64,000 bases of DNA, taken from positions 46,765 through 110,764 of the forward strand of contig JAFXSH010000027.1 in the NCBI GenBank assembly GCA_017525805.1. Direction: 5' to 3'. Below are positions 8,369 through 16,577 of this stretch, one piece after another. A model generated the notes under the pieces. It saw only the letters and a list, made by a program, of their open reading frames with translations. It made no database searches and had not been told where the DNA came from. How positions within the stretch are numbered: position 1 is the stretch's first letter; each line of letters starts with the position of its first letter. The DNA comes from Clostridia bacterium (GTDB taxonomy: Bacteria > Bacillota_A > Clostridia > Christensenellales > Aristaeellaceae). Position numbers and translations under genes: made by a program.

Positions 8369-10795
8369 TTATTTCAGATGCCAGATGGTATCATTGTATT
8401 CCTTGATGGTGCGGTCGGAGGAGAAGATGCCGGAGCAGGCCGTATTGGTGATGGCCATGCGCATCCACTTGTCTTTTTTCTGGTAATCCGCGTCCACCCG
8501 GCGCTGAGCCATGGAGTAGGAACCGAAATCTTTGAGCACGAAGTAAGGATCGGAGAACAGCAGGTTGTGATAAATATCCTGCACCACGGCGGGGTTTTCC
8601 GGGAACAGGGTGCCGTCGATGATCTGGGTCAGGGCCTTGCGCAGCTCGGCGTTGCTCTCGTAAATGTGCATGGGAGAGTAGGTTCCTTCCCGGTACAGAT
8701 CGGCCACGGTATCTGCCCGCATGCCGAAGATGTAAATGTTGTCCAGGCCCACCTGATCGTGAATTTCCACGTTGGCGCCGTCCATGGTGCCGATGGTCAC
8801 CGCGCCATTCATCATGAACTTCATGTTGCCGGTGCCGCTGGCTTCCTTGCCGGCGGTGGACAGCTGTTCGGACAGGTCGGCGGCGGGCATCAGGCGCTCA
8901 GCGGCGGAGACGCAGTAGTTCTCCAAGAACACGACCTTCAAATACTTCTGGGCGCGGGGGCTCTTGTCGATCAGCTTGCTGATGGCGATGATCAGACGGA
9001 TGATCTGCTTGGCCATGTAATATCCTGGGCTGGCCTTGGCACCGAAAATGAACACGCGGGGCGTCATGGTGAAGTTGGGATCGTCCATGACGCGGTTGTA
9101 CAGCACCAGGATATGCAGGGCGTTGAGCAGCTGGCGCTTGTATTCATGCAGCCGCTTGGCCTGCACGTCGAACATGAAGTCCGGGTCCAGGTCGCAGGTC
9201 TGCTGCCGGTTCAGGAATTGATTGAACAGCACCTTGTTTTCCCGCTTCACCCTGGCGAATTCGGCCTGGAAAGCGGCGTCATCCCGGAAGGGCAGCAGGT
9301 CGCGCAGGCGTTCCGGCTCCCGTACCCAGGCGTCGCCGATGGCGGAATTGATCAGGTTCAGCAGCCCGTCGTTGCAGCTCATGAGCCAGCGGCGATGGGT
9401 GATGCCGTTGGTGATGGCGGAAAACTTCTTGGGCGTGAATTCATAGTAATCCCGGAAGGTATCTTCCTTGAGGATCTCGCCGTGGAGCTGGCTCACGCCG
9501 TTGACGGAGTAGCTCATGGCCACGCACAGGTTCGCCATATGCACCTGACCGTAAGCGGTGATGGCCATCTTGGCGATGCGGGGATCGGTGCCGCTGCCGA
9601 AATGATCGGCCAGGCGGCGGCATACCCGCTCGTTGATTTCCTTGATGATCATGTAGATGCGGGGCAGAAGGTTCCGCATCATGTCCTCGGGCCACTTTTC
9701 CAGGGCCTCGCTCATGACGGTATGATTGGTATAGGCCACGGTGCGCTGGGTGATCCAGGTAGCTTCGTCCCACCCTAAGCCCTCTTCATCGATCAGGATG
9801 CGCATGAGCTCGGGAATCGCCAGGCCGGGATGGGTATCGTTGACGTGGATGGTCATCTTTTCCGGCAGCAGGCGGAAGTTCCTGCCGAAGCGGCGCTTGA
9901 AATCCTTGATGGCGTACTGGAGGGTGGCGCTGGTGAAGAAGTAATGCTGCTTTAAGCGCAGTTCCTTGCCCTCGTAGTGCTTATCCTCGGGATAGAGCAC
10001 CTTGCTGATCACGGCAGCCAGTTCCTGTTCCTGCATGGCTTTGGTATAATTGCCGCTGTTGAAGGAATTCAGGTCCATGGACTTAGAGGACCGGGCGCGC
10101 CAGGTGCGCAGGGTGTTCACCGTTTCGCAGTCGTAGCCAGCCACGGGCATGTCATAGGGCACGGCTTCCACGGTGTAATAATCCTTGAGGGTATACACCA
10201 CGCGGTTGTCCACCATGTCTTCCACCACTTTGCCGCCGTAGCGCACTTCGCACACGTCTTCCATGGCGGCCACTTCCCACACGTTGCCGTTTTCCAGCCA
10301 GTTGTCCGGCACCTCCACCTGCTGGCCGTCCATGATCTTCTGGCGGAACAGGCCGTATTCATAGCGGATGGTGCAGCCCATGGCGGGCAGGGACAGGGAA
10401 GCAAGGCTGTCCAGGAAGCAGGCGGCCAGGCGGCCCAAACCACCGTTGCCTAAGCCGGGTTCCGGTTCTTCCTGAATGATTTCACGCCAGTCCAGGCCCA
10501 GTTCTTCCAGGGCCTGACGGTAATTGTCCCGGGAGCAGAGGTTCAGCACGTTGCAGTGCAGGCTGCGGCCCGTCAAAAATTCGACGGAAAGATAATACAG
10601 GCGCTTGCCGGTGTAGTGCTTATCCGATTCCCGGTAAGCCATCCATTTCTGCATGATCTGGTCCCGCACGGTGGACGCCAGGGCGTGATAAATCTGCTGT
10701 GTGGTGGCGTCGGCCAGGGTGCGGCCATTGTAGCGCTGTAATTTGCCCAAAATGGATTGTTTGATGGATTCTTTATCAAACTGCGTAGTAGGCAT
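8369..10795 (-). CDS. glgP: Glycogen/starch/maltodextrin phosphorylase
   Basis: This enzyme releases glucose-1-phosphate from the non-reducing ends of alpha-1,4-glucans using phosphate and pyridoxal phosphate. The length (808 residues) is standard for family GT35. The PLP lysine is K659 within EASGTGNMKFMMNGA. Other hallmarks are GNGGLGRLAACFLDS near residue 120 and VFIFGAKASPGY near 580. The start follows AGGAAGGAG. No other glycogen genes are adjacent, so it is transcribed alone from the promoter at 10843-10871. Confidence 0.95.
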   Translation of the reverse strand: MPTTQFDKESIKQSILGKLQRYNGRTLADATTQQIYHALASTVRDQIMQKWMAYRESDKHYTGKRLYYLSVEFLTGRSLHCNVLNLCSRDNYRQALEELGLDWREIIQEEPEPGLGNGGLGRLAACFLDSLASLSLPAMGCTIRYEYGLFRQKIMDGQQVEVPDNWLENGNVWEVAAMEDVCEVRYGGKVVEDMVDNRVVYTLKDYYTVEAVPYDMPVAGYDCETVNTLRTWRARSSKSMDLNSFNSGNYTKAMQEQELAAVISKVLYPEDKHYEGKELRLKQHYFFTSATLQYAIKDFKRRFGRNFRLLPEKMTIHVNDTHPGLAIPELMRILIDEEGLGWDEATWITQRTVAYTNHTVMSEALEKWPEDMMRNLLPRIYMIIKEINERVCRRLADHFGSGTDPRIAKMAITAYGQVHMANLCVAMSYSVNGVSQLHGEILKEDTFRDYYEFTPKKFSAITNGITHRRWLMSCNDGLLNLINSAIGDAWVREPERLRDLLPFRDDAAFQAEFARVKRENKVLFNQFLNRQQTCDLDPDFMFDVQAKRLHEYKRQLLNALHILVLYNRVMDDPNFTMTPRVFIFGAKASPGYYMAKQIIRLIIAISKLIDKSPRAQKYLKVVFLENYCVSAAERLMPAADLSEQLSTAGKEASGTGNMKFMMNGAVTIGTMDGANVEIHDQVGLDNIYIFGMRADTVADLYREGTYSPMHIYESNAELRKALTQIIDGTLFPENPAVVQDIYHNLLFSDPYFVLKDFGSYSMAQRRVDADYQKKDKWMRMAITNTACSGIFSSDRTIKEYNDTIWHLK

Positions 10796-10831
10796 GCTTT
10801 TTCTCCTTCCTGAATTGGGGTGTCCGGTAAA

Positions 10832-10871
10832 GCGAACGGTTCATTATATCATGTACTTTTCCGTTCGCCAA
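10832..10871 (-). promoter_or_regulatory. glgP promoter inside a palindrome (probable operator)
   Basis: Reading the minus strand, TTGGCG (10871-10866) and TATAAT (10848-10843) are 17 bp apart, a good sigma-A promoter. The perfect 8-bp inverted repeat CCGTTCGC / GCGAACGG (10861-10868 and 10832-10839) overlaps the -35 box and the expected start site. This geometry suits a repressor that would block polymerase. The regulator is unknown. Confidence 0.65.
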
Positions 10872-10919
10872 TAGCAAAATTGGGATAGAATGAGAAAACC
10901 TTCTCTTTTTCGCCCCAAA

Positions 10920-10964
10920 TATAGAAGAAAATGCCGGAGCAAAGAACGATTTGTCCCGGCATTT
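10920..10964 (-). terminator. Terminator downstream of the DUF6036-like gene
   Basis: The perfect 9-bp inverted repeat AAATGCCGG (10929-10937) and CCGGCATTT (10956-10964) is followed on the minus strand by TTTTCTTC. It lies 45 bp after the stop of the minus-strand gene at 11009. Confidence 0.6.
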
Positions 10965-11008
10965 CACTAAAAAATGATGATTTATTGATCGTGGTTTTCT
11001 ATTCCAAT

Positions 11009-11464
11009 TCATCTGCCTTTTGCTTGAAGCGCTTTGATGATCTCGTCCGCGTTTGCCTCGTTCGTCACGCCGGGATAATCCTTTTCAAATCGCGGCAGAG
11101 CGTTATGGGCGTCCTGTTCGCTGGCGGAAACCTGCTGATACAGCGCGTCAAAATGCCCGTCGTTCATCACGTCTTCCAAAAATCGCTGTGATTTTTCGGG
11201 CAGCGCGTCCCAATCGCCGTACAGGTCGGCCACGGCCTTTTTGATTTGCTTCATGGTGAGGGGCGTTCCCCGTTTTTCATGCTCGGCCAGATAGGATTCC
11301 GTACGGGTAAAGTCCGCGTTCAGCCAGCCGTGGGGCAGCCCGTATTTTTCCTCCACCCGCAGGATAGCGTCCTCCATGGCGGAGGAAGCGAGGATCAGGG
11401 CGTCAATATCAGTGGTCATGCCGCGAAAACCGTTAATGTTAAGAAGCACAAATTGCCGGGTCAA
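11009..11464 (-). CDS. Truncated, internally deleted DUF6036-type nucleotidyltransferase-like protein
   Basis: From memory of the DUF6036 nucleotidyltransferase-like family, the N-terminal part (FRGMTTDIDALI, then KYGLPHGWLNADF) matches the family around its DID motif. The C-terminal part (LAEHEKRG, then AVADLYGDWDALP and NALPRFEKDYPG) matches the family's end. The roughly 40 N-terminal residues with the GG motif are absent, and the segment between RTESY and LAEHEKRG appears deleted in frame. The frame opens with a TTG inside the upstream terminator hairpin with no ribosome site; an ATG lies at 11419. It is probably a decayed remnant, though an expressed short protein cannot be excluded. Family members are often antitoxin-like; no partner is seen. 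Confidence 0.5.
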   Translation of the reverse strand: MTRQFVLLNINGFRGMTTDIDALILASSAMEDAILRVEEKYGLPHGWLNADFTRTESYLAEHEKRGTPLTMKQIKKAVADLYGDWDALPEKSQRFLEDVMNDGHFDALYQQVSASEQDAHNALPRFEKDYPGVTNEANADEIIKALQAKGR

Positions 11465-11487
11465 AGCGCTGTCCGACCCGGCAATCT
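11452..11487 (-). terminator. Terminator of the feo operon
   Basis: The 11-bp arms ATTGCCGGGTC (11452-11462) and GACCCGGCAAT (11477-11487) form a perfect hairpin. On the minus strand it follows the FeoB-associated gene and is followed by TTTGTGCTTCTT. The truncated DUF6036-like frame begins within it. Confidence 0.6.
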
Positions 11488-11504
11488 GTTAAAAAGCAGT
11501 TTTT

Positions 11505-11651
11505 TCAATTCTTTTTCTGCCCGCAACCGGGGCAATTATCGCAGCCGCACCCACAGCCGCAGCCCTTGGCTTTTTGGCGGCGCATCCGAATCAACGCCAA
11601 TACCACAGCCCCGCCGACCGCCAGCAGGATCGCGATGTCCCAAATATTCAT
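11505..11651 (-). CDS. FeoB-associated cysteine-rich membrane protein
   Basis: This is a 48-residue protein too short for most gene callers. It starts MNIWDIAILLAVGGAVVLAL, one transmembrane helix, followed by a basic RMRRQKAK stretch and a tail with six cysteines (C31, C33, C35, C37, C40, C43) ending QKKN. This is the known layout of FeoB-associated Cys-rich membrane proteins in Firmicutes, which sit directly after feoB. It begins 12 nt after the feoAB stop. AAGGG lies 9 nt before this ATG; another ATG at 11657 is too close to it. A role in ferrous-iron handling is inferred from position. Confidence 0.85.
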   Translation of the reverse strand: MNIWDIAILLAVGGAVVLALIRMRRQKAKGCGCGCGCDNCPGCGQKKN

Positions 11652-11663
11652 GATCATTCACCC

Positions 11664-14006
11664 TTATCCCAAGCCCAGCGCCAATCCAATCAAGCGCACG
11701 ACAAAAGCGAACACCCAGGCCACACCGCACTGCCACAGCGCCACATACAGGGCCCACCTGCGGCCCATTTCCCGCCTGATGGCGGCGATAGCCGCTACGC
11801 AGGGAGTATACAGCAGGCTGAACACCAGCATGCTGCTGGCCGCCAGGGTCCCGATGGTTTCCACGCCGCCGGGGAACAGCATTTCCATGACGGATACCAC
11901 GCTCTCCTTGGCCATGAAACCGCTGATCAGGGAAGTGACGATGCGCCAATCGCCCAAGCCGACCGGATTGAGCAGGGGAGCCAGCATACCGGCCACGGCG
12001 GCTAAGATGCTGTCATGGGAATCGGTGACCAGATCAAAGCGGAAATCAAAGCGCTGCAGGAACCAAACCACGATGGTAGCCACCAGGATGACAGAGAAAG
12101 CCCGGTGCAGGAAATCCTTGGCTTTTTCCCATAAGAGCATCATCACGTTCCGGGGGCTGGGGAACCGGTAATTGGGCAGTTCCATCACGAAAGGCACCGC
12201 CTCCCCCTTGAACAGAGTGCTCTTGAACAGGTACGCCGCCAGCACGCCGGTGAGGATGCCCAGCAGGTACAGGCCCGTAATGATCAGCCAGCTCACATCC
12301 GGGAAAAAGGCGCTGACGAAGAAGCCGTAAATGGGCAGCTTGGCGGTGCAGGACATGAAAGGCGTCAGCAGGATGGTCATGCGCCGGTCCCGGTCGCTGG
12401 GCAGGGTGCGGGTGGACATGACGGCAGGCACCGTGCAGCCAAAGCCGATCAGCATGGGCACGATGCTGCGGCCCGACAGGCCGATGTGGCGCAGCAGCTT
12501 ATCCATCACGAAGGCCACCCGGGCGACGTACCCGCTGTCCTCCAGCATGGAAAGGAAGAAGAACAGGGTGACGATGATGGGCAGGAAGCTGACCACCGTG
12601 CCCACGCCCTCAAAGACGCCGTCCTTCACCAAGCTTTGAATGGCCGGGTTCACATTGGCCGCTTCCATGCCCTGTTCGGCCATCCCTTTCAGCACGTCGA
12701 TGCCCTGTTCCAGCAGGTCCTGGAAGAAGGGGCCGATGAGAAAGAACGTTAAGAAAAACACCAGGGCCATGATGCCCACGAACATGGGAATGGCGGTCCA
12801 TTTGCCGGTAAGCACCTCGTCGATCTTCCGGCTGCGCATGTGCTCCTTGCTCTCGTGGGGTTTGATCACGCAGGAGGAGCACACCCGCCGGATGAAATCG
12901 AAGCGCATATCCGCCATGGCGGCGCTGCGGTCCAGTCCCCGTTCTTTTTCCATCTGGAACACGATGTGTTCCAGCATTTCTTTTTCGTTTTGGTCCAGCT
13001 TGAGCTTATCCAGGATCAGATGATCGCCCTCGATCAGCTTGCCCGCCGCGAACCGCAGGGGCATCCCGGCTTCCTTGGCATGATCCTCGATCAGGTGGCC
13101 CACCGCGTGCAGCGCCCGGTGCACCGCGCCGCCTTTGTCGTCGGCCCCGCAGAAATCCTGACCCACAGGCCGCTCTTGGTACTTTGCGATATGCACCGCG
13201 TGGCGCACCAGTTCATCCACGCCCTCGTTCTTGGCGGCGGCAATGGGCACCACGGGCACGCCCAGCATTTCTTCCATGGCGTTCACGTCCACCGTGCCGC
13301 CGTTGCCCCGCAGTTCGTCCATCATGTTCAGGGCCACCACCATGGGGATGTTCATTTCCAGCAGCTGCATGGTCAGGTACAGGTTGCGTTCAATGTTGGT
13401 GGCGTCTACGATGTTGATGATGGCCCGGGGCTTTTGATCCAGAACGAAATCCCGGGATACCAGTTCTTCGCTGGAATAGGGGGACATGGAGTAAATACCC
13501 GGCAGATCGGTGATGCGGGTGTCGCTGTGGCCCCGGATCACGCCGTCCTTGCGGTCCACCGTTACGCCGGGGAAATTGCCCACGTGCTGATTGGACCCGG
13601 TGAGCTGGTTGAACAGGGTGGTTTTGCCGCTGTTCTGGTTGCCCACCAGGGCAAAGGTCAGCGTGGTGCCCTCCGGCAAGGGATCGCCGCTGCCCTTGGG
13701 GTGATACTTGCCTTCCTCGCCCAAGCCTGGGTGCTCGGTGCGCTTTCTCAGTTCCTTTGTTTTGAGCGGTTCGGCCGCCGTTTTCGTTAGGGCAATGCCG
13801 ATTTTTTCCGCGTCCGCCAGCCGCAAGGTCAGTTCATAGCCGTGAATGCGCAGCTCCATGGGATCGCCCATAGGCGCGAATTTGATCAGCGTGACCTCCG
13901 CCCCGGGAATCACACCCATATCTAAAAAATGCTGGCGCAGCGCGCCTTCGCCGCCCACCGTCACGATCCGCGCGGATTGTCCGGGCTTCAATTCACAAAG
14001 CTTCAT
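11664..14006 (-). CDS. feoB: Fused FeoA-FeoB ferrous iron transporter
   Basis: This protein imports Fe(II) across the membrane. Residues 1-73 form a FeoA SH3-like domain (MKLCELKPGQ, DMGVIPGAEV). The GTPase domain follows with G1 (GNQNSGKTT, about 122-130), G3 (DLPG) and G4 (NMMDE). The C-terminal half holds about nine membrane segments with the FeoB gate motif GFGCTVPA. FeoA and FeoB are usually separate genes, so this is a fusion. GAGGAGG abuts the first ATG (14012), so the ATG at 14006 is preferred. The FeoB-associated Cys-rich gene follows. No clear Fur box was found in the leader. Confidence 0.95.
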   Translation of the reverse strand: MKLCELKPGQSARIVTVGGEGALRQHFLDMGVIPGAEVTLIKFAPMGDPMELRIHGYELTLRLADAEKIGIALTKTAAEPLKTKELRKRTEHPGLGEEGKYHPKGSGDPLPEGTTLTFALVGNQNSGKTTLFNQLTGSNQHVGNFPGVTVDRKDGVIRGHSDTRITDLPGIYSMSPYSSEELVSRDFVLDQKPRAIINIVDATNIERNLYLTMQLLEMNIPMVVALNMMDELRGNGGTVDVNAMEEMLGVPVVPIAAAKNEGVDELVRHAVHIAKYQERPVGQDFCGADDKGGAVHRALHAVGHLIEDHAKEAGMPLRFAAGKLIEGDHLILDKLKLDQNEKEMLEHIVFQMEKERGLDRSAAMADMRFDFIRRVCSSCVIKPHESKEHMRSRKIDEVLTGKWTAIPMFVGIMALVFFLTFFLIGPFFQDLLEQGIDVLKGMAEQGMEAANVNPAIQSLVKDGVFEGVGTVVSFLPIIVTLFFFLSMLEDSGYVARVAFVMDKLLRHIGLSGRSIVPMLIGFGCTVPAVMSTRTLPSDRDRRMTILLTPFMSCTAKLPIYGFFVSAFFPDVSWLIITGLYLLGILTGVLAAYLFKSTLFKGEAVPFVMELPNYRFPSPRNVMMLLWEKAKDFLHRAFSVILVATIVVWFLQRFDFRFDLVTDSHDSILAAVAGMLAPLLNPVGLGDWRIVTSLISGFMAKESVVSVMEMLFPGGVETIGTLAASSMLVFSLLYTPCVAAIAAIRREMGRRWALYVALWQCGVAWVFAFVVRLIGLALGLG

Positions 14007-14032
14007 CCGCATCCTCCTCGCCCCTTATTAGG

Positions 14033-14048
14033 CCCGGCTAACCGGGCT
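14033..14048 (-). other. Leader hairpin upstream of feoAB
   Basis: GCCCGG (14034-14039) and CCGGGC (14044-14049 region) form a short, GC-rich hairpin about 25 nt before the feoAB start. Its role is unknown; it may just stabilise the 5' end of the transcript. Confidence 0.25.
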
Positions 14049-14094
14049 GTATATCAATATTGGACAAAAAAGGCGATTTTCCTTTTGCTTTCAC

Positions 14095-14120
14095 GAAAAA
14101 AAGTCCCGCAAAAACGGGAC
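14095..14120 (-). terminator. Intrinsic terminator after the GNAT remnant
   Basis: Stem GTCCCG/CGGGAC (14103-14108 and 14115-14120) is followed on the minus strand by a run of seven T. It lies 18 bp after the stop of the GNAT pseudogene and would keep its transcription out of feoAB. Confidence 0.8.
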
Positions 14121-14137
14121 CTGAACGAAAATTCACC

Positions 14138-14414
14138 CTATATCCGTTTCGCAAAGGATACGTGCTCCTTTAATTCATTGAATCCATTCTTTTGATAGAA
14201 TTCATAGGCGGGGACGGTGCTTTCCGTTTTCATACAGTCCATAGGTCAACGAGCAGCTTTGTCCGGTCAGATCATGGAGATAGGCGTTCAGGTGTTCCTG
14301 ATCGGACCAATCGTCCTTCCACGGTTCCGCCGTAAACACACTCTGAAATAATTCCTTGATAGCCTCTGTTTCCTCCGGTCCGATCCGCTTGCATTCGTAC
14401 AAAGCCGTCTCCAT
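14138..14414 (-). pseudogene. GNAT acetyltransferase pseudogene with internal deletion
   Basis: The first 65 codons (METALYECKRIG ... GLYENG) look like the N-terminus of a GNAT N-acetyltransferase. The frame then runs into a stop at about 14202. In another frame, immediately downstream, lies a GNAT C-terminus (VPAYEFYQKNGF, then ELKEHVSFAKRI) ending in TAG at 14138-14140. The acetyl-CoA-binding middle, about 80 residues, is missing. This is a deletion joining the two ends out of frame. A normal terminator still follows. Confidence 0.75.
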
Positions 14415-14441
14415 GCTTTCCTCCGTGTATTTTCATCCGTT

Positions 14442-14894
14442 TCACAGTTTAAGCTGCATAAAGTTGCTGTTCTTTGTAAAGCCAAAATCCGTATACAGCA
14501 AAACGCCCATATCCGAAGCGGTGATCTGCGCCGCGCCGCATCCCCTCTGCCGCGCTTCCTCTACAACCCGGGAAAGCAATTCCCGGGCGATTCCCTGCCT
14601 GCGGTAGGCTTTTTCCGTAAACATGCTGGATAAAAGGCCGATTTTTCCGCTGGGGCAGCCGAAGTACGGCGGCTTTTCCACAATGGATATTCCGCTTGTT
14701 CCAATGATCGTATCATTGTCCACAGCGATCCATGAAATGAATGTGCCGTCAGCCATATGCCGCTGATAATAGTCCTTTAACGCCGGAACAAGGTCCATCT
14801 CCTCCTTCGCGCCTTCTTCCCGCAGCTGACGAATCCGCATTTCAATAAATGTATCCAGGTCTTCATCCGTCAGTCTTCTGTAAACGATCGCCAT
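14442..14894 (-). CDS. GNAT-family N-acetyltransferase
   Basis: This is a 150-residue GNAT enzyme that moves an acetyl group from acetyl-CoA to an unknown amine. The acetyl-CoA loop is visible as YRRQGIARELL, preceded by the beta-4 strand LLSSMFTEKA, and the C-terminus YTDFGFTKN fits the family. The ATG at 14894 is used because GGAGG lies 7 nt upstream; the frame extends to 14972 without a ribosome site. It lies upstream of the deleted GNAT copy on the same strand, but the two are different subfamilies, not a tandem duplication. Confidence 0.85.
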   Translation of the reverse strand: MAIVYRRLTDEDLDTFIEMRIRQLREEGAKEEMDLVPALKDYYQRHMADGTFISWIAVDNDTIIGTSGISIVEKPPYFGCPSGKIGLLSSMFTEKAYRRQGIARELLSRVVEEARQRGCGAAQITASDMGVLLYTDFGFTKNSNFMQLKL

Positions 14895-15002
14895 ATGCCC
14901 GCCTCCGCATCTCGCTTTTTCATTATAAGTATACCAAATATAGGAAAGAAAAACAACGGCGCGCTGTTCCACTGTTTCGGTGAAAAGCTCGCCGCTGTGT
15001 GT

Positions 15003-16244
15003 TTACGCCGCCTCGTCCATCAATTCGGCGGTGGAAAGCATCCATTCGATATACACCCCGTAGCCCTGAGTGGGGTCATCCACAAACACGTGGGTCACCG
15101 CGCCGACGATGCGGCCATTTTGCAGGATAGGACTGCCGGACATGCCCTGCACGATGCCTCCGGTGGCGGCAAGCAGCCTGGGATCAGTCACCCTGATCAC
15201 CATGCTTTTGGGGGCGGGGGACATTTGCCGAGTAACTTGGGTGATCTCCACGGTGTATTCCTTGATCCCCTCGCCGTCGATGGTGGACAGGATGGTGGCG
15301 GGCCCCGTTTTCACCGTTTCCTGATAGCCGATGGGCAGGCCGTCGGGATACAGGGGATTGATATAGGGCGCGTCCATTTTCCCGAAAATGCCCAGGTTGG
15401 TATTCTCCTCAATATCGCCCAAGATCACCTGATCCTTGAGGAAGCTGCCCCGCAGCTCTCCCGGCGCGCCCCGCTGGCCCCGTTTCACGTCCACGATTTC
15501 CGCCTGCATGAGGGACCCCATGCGCACGGGCAGCAAATTGCCGGTATCCGCGTCGCTGATGGCGTGGCCCAGGGCCCCGTAGGTGCCGTCGTCCGGGGAA
15601 TAATAGGAAAGAGTACCCACTCCCGCCGTGCTGTCCCGCACCCACGCGCCCATACGGTACGCGCCGGAAGCGCTGTCCAGGGACGGCGTCAGGGTCACCG
15701 TGCGGCGGCTGCCGTTGCGCTGAAAGGTGAGGTTCAGCGGCGCGCCCTGGGATGCCGCCACCAGGTCCGTCAATTCCTGGGTGGTGTTCACCGTTTGGCC
15801 GTTCACATTTTCGATCACGTCTCCCGCCCGAAGACCCGCGCTTTGGGCCGGGTTTTTGCCCGCCACGTCCGATATGCCCACCACCAGCACGCCCTTGGTG
15901 GCCAGCGCCACGCCTACCGCCGCGCCGCCGGGCATGAGCCGCGTTTCCTCCCCCGCCGTCACCCGCATGCGCCCGATGGGAAACAGGCCCAGCAGGTTTA
16001 CCGTCACTTCCGCGTCCACCTGTTCCCTGGCCCGCAGGGTGTTTTCCTTCCATTCCAGCCGTTCATCCTGGCTGGACAGCACAGCCGCCCCCGTATCCAA
16101 AGCATATGCCTGGCCCACCGTAAGCCGGTAAGTATCCGGCAGCGCGCGCAGCGCCTGGGCAGTGGGCGAAAAAATCATCCAAGCGGCGAGCAGCAGCAGC
16201 GCTGCCCCCGCGCTTTTGCGTATCCAGCCGAATTTTCTGTTCAT
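15003..16244 (-). CDS. spoIVB: SpoIVB-type peptidase (S55), sporulation sigma-K checkpoint
   Basis: SpoIVB is a serine peptidase made in the forespore and exported to the intermembrane space, where it triggers processing of pro-sigma-K. The protein has an N-terminal signal/anchor helix (GAALLLLAAWMIF), a PDZ domain in the middle (AGLRAGDVIENVNGQTV), and the S55 domain with the catalytic serine in GMSGSPILQ and the downstream GAVTHVF. The ATG at 16244 follows GGAGG at 6 nt; a longer frame to 16364 lacks this. In many Clostridia spo0A lies next to it, but not here. It marks the organism as spore-forming or descended from a spore former. Confidence 0.92.
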   Translation of the reverse strand: MNRKFGWIRKSAGAALLLLAAWMIFSPTAQALRALPDTYRLTVGQAYALDTGAAVLSSQDERLEWKENTLRAREQVDAEVTVNLLGLFPIGRMRVTAGEETRLMPGGAAVGVALATKGVLVVGISDVAGKNPAQSAGLRAGDVIENVNGQTVNTTQELTDLVAASQGAPLNLTFQRNGSRRTVTLTPSLDSASGAYRMGAWVRDSTAGVGTLSYYSPDDGTYGALGHAISDADTGNLLPVRMGSLMQAEIVDVKRGQRGAPGELRGSFLKDQVILGDIEENTNLGIFGKMDAPYINPLYPDGLPIGYQETVKTGPATILSTIDGEGIKEYTVEITQVTRQMSPAPKSMVIRVTDPRLLAATGGIVQGMSGSPILQNGRIVGAVTHVFVDDPTQGYGVYIEWMLSTAELMDEAA

Positions 16245-16273
16245 ACGCGTCCTCCGTTTTCCTTCTTCGTTCC

Positions 16274-16304
16274 CATTATGCTTGCTTTTGGGAATCCCTA
16301 TGCA
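16274..16304 (-). promoter_or_regulatory. Possible sigma-G/sigma-F promoter of spoIVB
   Basis: On the minus strand TGCATA (16304-16299) and CATAATG (16280-16274) are 18 bp apart, about 30 nt before the spoIVB start. This resembles the forespore sigma-G consensus (TGAATA, CATACTA). In Bacillus spoIVB is transcribed by sigma-F and sigma-G, so the assignment fits. Confidence 0.5.
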
Positions 16305-16372
16305 GGTAATCTTCCCGCGGGGCGGCGCTCCATGGAAGATCAGGGAGAAAATGGAGCAATCCATTTCATGTA

Positions 16373-16524
16373 GAATGTTCGTCCTTTTATGACCTTATTT
16401 GAAAGGCTGTCGTTTTTATATGGGTTTTTTGCCGTTAAATCCATTGAAAATACGAACATTCACTTAAAAATGCCAAAAATAATTCAGAAATTCGCTTGCG
16501 CATCGTCCCCCACCATGTTATAAT
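16373..16524 (+). promoter_or_regulatory. Purine operon control region: two PurBox-like sites and a sigma-A promoter
   Basis: The 333-bp gap between spoIVB and purE holds two 10-bp arms in exact inverted orientation, GAATGTTCGT (16373-16382) and ACGAACATTC (16452-16461). Both contain the CGAACATT core of the Firmicute PurR PurBox. The promoter follows: TTGCGC (16496-16501), 17 bp, TATAAT (16519-16524). Spacing between the boxes (69 bp) is much larger than the 16-17 bp known for Bacillus subtilis, which would suggest looping or two dimers. The regulator is not in the window. Confidence 0.65.
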
Positions 16525-16577
16525 GTCCATGTTTCGCCTTGGGCGAATACCCTATGAACGCAAGGAGCCGTGATCCA

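Noticed and set aside
8339..9778. 479-codon plus-strand frame inside glgP
   Set aside because: Antisense of a strongly conserved phosphorylase; no conservation of its own.
14895..16373. 492-codon plus-strand frame across spoIVB
   Set aside because: Antisense to the SpoIVB domains; low-complexity His/Gly-rich composition.
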